Of a stretch of 17,076 nt of DNA, positions 14,900 to 17,076 are shown in pieces (position 1 is the first letter of the stretch; the number at the start of each line of letters is the position of its first letter). The stretch comes from an uncultured Pseudomonadota bacterium (GTDB lineage: Bacteria; Pseudomonadota; Gammaproteobacteria; Burkholderiales; Burkholderiaceae). The notes under the pieces are model-generated. The model did no database searches. It worked only from the letters and a program-made list of their open reading frames with translations, and was not told the origin of the DNA. The translations under genes and the position numbers were made by a program. Where the stretch lies: contig CAMLIZ010000095.1 in the NCBI GenBank assembly GCA_946480245.1, positions 1 through 17,076 of the forward strand, given 5' to 3'.

Positions 14900-15711
14900 G
14901 CCGCTGCCCCCGGCGTCACTTGCACCTGCAGGCCCAGGCCTTCGTGGTACTCGATGCTCACGCTGCGCGCGGCCCGCTGCGCCAGCGCTTGCAGCAATGG
15001 CAAGGCGCGGCCCGGCGGCATTTCGCTGCGCAGCGCGTCCAACCCGGGGTTGTCGCAATGATCGATGCGCGGCTCGCCCAGCGTGAGCGCAAGGCTCGGC
15101 AACGTGGGGTCGCCCATCGGCTCCAGCAACAGCGCCACGGCCATCGAGTCGGGCACCGGCCGCGCCGCGCGCAACGGCTCCGGATACGGCGCGTCGCCCG
15201 CCACCAGCAGCACGGGGCGACGACCCGCCGCGCACTGGCTGGCGGCCTCGAGCAGGCCGGCCGCAAAACTGGCGTCGTGCGCGCTCAGGCTGGTGGACGG
15301 CGCGCGCGACGCAGTGGCGATATGCCAGTAGCCGGCGGCCGCGTTGTGCACCGAATTCGTGAAGCGCGTGGGCGAGACCAGCCGTTGTGGCTCGGCCAGC
15401 GCCTCGCATAGCGCATGGCAGTTGGCGGCGTCGCCCGACGACGCCGTGAACACGGTGGCCAGGTGCTGCGCATCCGCTGCGGCCTGTGTGCAGGCCTGGT
15501 CCGCCACGGCGATGCACGCCTTCACGCTGGCGCCGGCGCGACGCCGCTCGGCCGGCGGCAGGCGGCCGGGCGGCGGCAGCACGGTGGGCACGTAGGCCCA
15601 CCTCGACGGTTCGCGCAGCAGCTGCTGGCCACTGGCCCAATCGTTCAGGCCGGGGCCGAGCAGGCCGATGCTGCGCACCGCGACGGTCAGCTGCGTGTTC
15701 GTCGCCTTCAT
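14896..15711 (-). CDS. Ketosynthase-like chain-length factor lacking the active Cys
   Basis: A 271-residue protein related to the N-terminal part of beta-ketoacyl synthases, shorter than the usual 390-420. The region where an active synthase has TACSSG reads SLSAHDASFAAG (141-152), so the nucleophilic cysteine is absent. FTASSGDAANCHALCEAL, SPTRFTNSVHNAAAGYWHIA and VLLVAGDAPYPEPL are recognisable family segments. In aryl polyene and type II polyketide systems such a protein pairs with the active synthase as chain-length factor and sets product length. The ATG overlaps the synthase stop (ATGA at 15708-15711), consistent with a 1:1 complex. Assignment as chain-length factor follows from these two facts. 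Confidence 0.88.
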   Translation of the reverse strand: MKATNTQLTVAVRSIGLLGPGLNDWASGQQLLREPSRWAYVPTVLPPPGRLPPAERRRAGASVKACIAVADQACTQAAADAQHLATVFTASSGDAANCHALCEALAEPQRLVSPTRFTNSVHNAAAGYWHIATASRAPSTSLSAHDASFAAGLLEAASQCAAGRRPVLLVAGDAPYPEPLRAARPVPDSMAVALLLEPMGDPTLPSLALTLGEPRIDHCDNPGLDALRSEMPPGRALPLLQALAQRAARSVSIEYHEGLGLQVQVTPGAAA

Positions 15712-16892
15712 GCCGCGGCTCCGAACACCAGGCAGGCATTGGAGCCGCCGAAGCCGAAGGAATTGCTGGCGACCACCTGCAGCGCGGCATCGCGCGGCGC
15801 GCGCACATAGCGCGCCTTCAGCGCGGGGTCGGGTGCATGCAAGGTGGTGCCACCGGGCATCAACCCGTGCTGCAACGCGAGCAGCGAGATCACCGCCTCC
15901 AGGCCTCCGGCCGCGCCCAGCGTGTGGCCGGTGGCACCCTTGGTGGAGCTGCAGGGCAGCCGGTCGCCGAACACGCTGAGCACGGCCGCGTCTTCGGCGG
16001 CGTCGTTGCCCGGCGTGGCGGTGCCGTGCAGGTTGAGGTAGTGCACATCGTCGGGCTGCAGCCCGGCTTGCGCCAATGCGGCGCGCATGGCCTCGGCCGC
16101 ACCCGCGCCTTCGGGGTGCGGGCTGCTCATGTGATAGCCATCGCTGCTTTCGCCGGCGCCGAGCAGCCAGGCCTGCGGCTGCGGCGCGTCGCGCTCGACC
16201 AGCGCAAATGCGGCCGCCTCGCCCAGCGAGATGCCGCGACGCTGCGCGTCCCACGGGCGGCACATCTCGGGCGACACCAGCTCCAGCGAGTTGAAGCCAT
16301 ACAGCGTGGTCAGGCACAGGCTGTCCACGCCGCCCACGACCGCGGCGTCGATCACGCCGAGGTCGATCATGCGCGCGGCATTGGCAAAGGCCTTGGCCCC
16401 CGACGAGCAGGCGGTGGAGATCACGAACGCCGGGCCGTTGAGCCCGAGCGCCAGGCGCACGAACTGCGCCACCGAACCGGTGGAGTGCGTCTCGGCATAG
16501 CGGTAGTCGGCCGGCAGTGCCCCGGTGACCGGATCGCGCCGGCGATAGGCCTGCTCGGTGCTGAGGATGCCCGAGGTGCTGGTGCCAAGGAACACGCCCA
16601 CGCGTTGCACGCCGTAGCGCTCGCGTGCGCGCTGCACGCTGGTCGCGAAGCCGTCGCACTGCAGGCCCAGCCAGGCGAGCCGGTTGTTGCGGCAGTCGAA
16701 GTGCTGCAGCGCGGGCGGCAGCTGCTGCTCGTCCACGCCGGCCACCTCGCCGATCCAGGTGTCCAGCGTGGCGGTCTCGAAGCGCTTGTGCTGCAAGCCG
16801 GAGCGGCCTTCGCGCAAGGCCTGTAGCGTCGCGCTGCGGCCGTTGCCGATCGCGCTGGCCGCGGTGTAGTCGCTGATCGCCCAGCGCGTCAT
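15708..16892 (-). CDS. Beta-ketoacyl-ACP synthase (FabF/FabB-like) of the pigment cluster
   Basis: A 394-residue condensing enzyme with the full catalytic triad: Cys162 in ISTACSSGAKA, His289 in LNLHGTATPGND and His323 in KGATGHTLGAAGG. Other family marks are GVFLGTSTSGILSTE, AVVGGVDSLCLTTLYGFNSLELVS and the C-terminal ASNSFGFGGSNACLVFG. It catalyses decarboxylative condensation of malonyl-ACP with the growing aryl-polyene acyl chain. It partners the Cys-less protein encoded directly downstream. The ATG at 16890-16892 overlaps the stop of the methyltransferase gene (ATGA), and the longer open frame further right overlaps that gene and is not used. Confidence 0.96.
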   Translation of the reverse strand: MTRWAISDYTAASAIGNGRSATLQALREGRSGLQHKRFETATLDTWIGEVAGVDEQQLPPALQHFDCRNNRLAWLGLQCDGFATSVQRARERYGVQRVGVFLGTSTSGILSTEQAYRRRDPVTGALPADYRYAETHSTGSVAQFVRLALGLNGPAFVISTACSSGAKAFANAARMIDLGVIDAAVVGGVDSLCLTTLYGFNSLELVSPEMCRPWDAQRRGISLGEAAAFALVERDAPQPQAWLLGAGESSDGYHMSSPHPEGAGAAEAMRAALAQAGLQPDDVHYLNLHGTATPGNDAAEDAAVLSVFGDRLPCSSTKGATGHTLGAAGGLEAVISLLALQHGLMPGGTTLHAPDPALKARYVRAPRDAALQVVASNSFGFGGSNACLVFGAAA

Positions 16893-17076
16893 CGCAGATC
16901 CCCTACCAGCAGCACGTTCGCGAACGGCGTGCCACGGCTCATCGGCACGCTGTGCACGGCAACGAAGCCCAGGCGGCGCAGCAGCGCCGTCCATTCGGCC
17001 AGCGGCCGGCCGAAGGTGGGCGGCACGCGATGCCCGCGCACCAGCGTGACGATGCGGTCCACCCACTGGCTCACCA
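16889..17076 (-). CDS. C-terminal end of a SAM-dependent methyltransferase
   Basis: The last 61-62 residues of a gene entering from the right edge: WVDRIVTLVRGHRVPP, FGRPLAEWTALLRRLGF and MSRGTPFANVLLVGDLR. The pattern, with a helix-strand end and the SxGTPFANVLLV terminus, is like the methyltransferases that accompany ketosynthases in aryl polyene and xanthomonadin-like clusters, though most of the SAM-binding domain is outside the window. A GTG near 17072 is more likely an internal valine than a start. It overlaps the ketosynthase gene start by 4 bases, so it heads the visible part of the minus-arm operon. Confidence 0.65.
   Translation of the reverse strand, partial: VSQWVDRIVTLVRGHRVPPTFGRPLAEWTALLRRLGFVAVHSVPMSRGTPFANVLLVGDLR

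Overview
The window is a piece of a high-GC betaproteobacterial chromosome. Gene content (a YebC regulator, a DUF853 ATPase, a PEP-CTERM remnant, an aryl-polyene-type pigment cluster) and codon use point to the Burkholderiales, probably near the Rubrivivax/Leptothrix/Piscinibacter group. The taxonomic placement is inference. Genes are tightly packed and no RNA gene, insertion sequence, integron or CRISPR array is visible.

Left part (1-4279): a truncated yebC gene diverges from a DUF853/HerA-like ATPase gene. The 292-base gap behind the ATPase holds the C-terminal tail of a PEP-CTERM sorted protein on the minus strand, followed by the control region of an orphan branched-chain-amino-acid-type substrate-binding lipoprotein. 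A convergent N-formylglutamate amidohydrolase gene (hutG) is interrupted by a one-base frameshift.

Middle part (4358-6945): a compact three-gene plus-strand operon encodes a soluble histidine kinase, a double-domain KaiC-like ATPase and a stand-alone receiver protein. Kinase and KaiC genes overlap by 4 bases and the receiver follows 12 bases later. This looks like a self-contained signalling module. A small multi-pass membrane protein gene follows (7083-7616).

Right part (7677-17076): most of an aryl polyene / xanthomonadin-like pigment cluster, arranged as two converging arms. The plus arm encodes a SAM methyltransferase, a flavin-dependent halogenase-like enzyme, a chorismatase of the FkbO/Hyg5/XanB2 family (expected to make a hydroxybenzoate starter), a MipA/OmpV outer-membrane barrel, a PlsC-type acyltransferase and a family 2 glycosyltransferase. 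The minus arm, entering from the right edge, encodes the end of a second methyltransferase, a beta-ketoacyl-ACP synthase, a synthase-like protein without the catalytic cysteine (chain-length-factor type), a hotdog dehydratase and a ketoreductase. All four minus-arm junctions are 4-base stop/start overlaps. A small BamE-like lipoprotein gene lies between the arms. Inferred working order: chorismate gives an aryl starter; the synthase pair, ketoreductase and dehydratase extend it into a conjugated polyene; methyl and halogen groups are added; the acyltransferase and glycosyltransferase attach the product to a membrane carrier. Acyl carrier proteins, the starter ligase and exporters are not in the window and probably lie beyond 17076.
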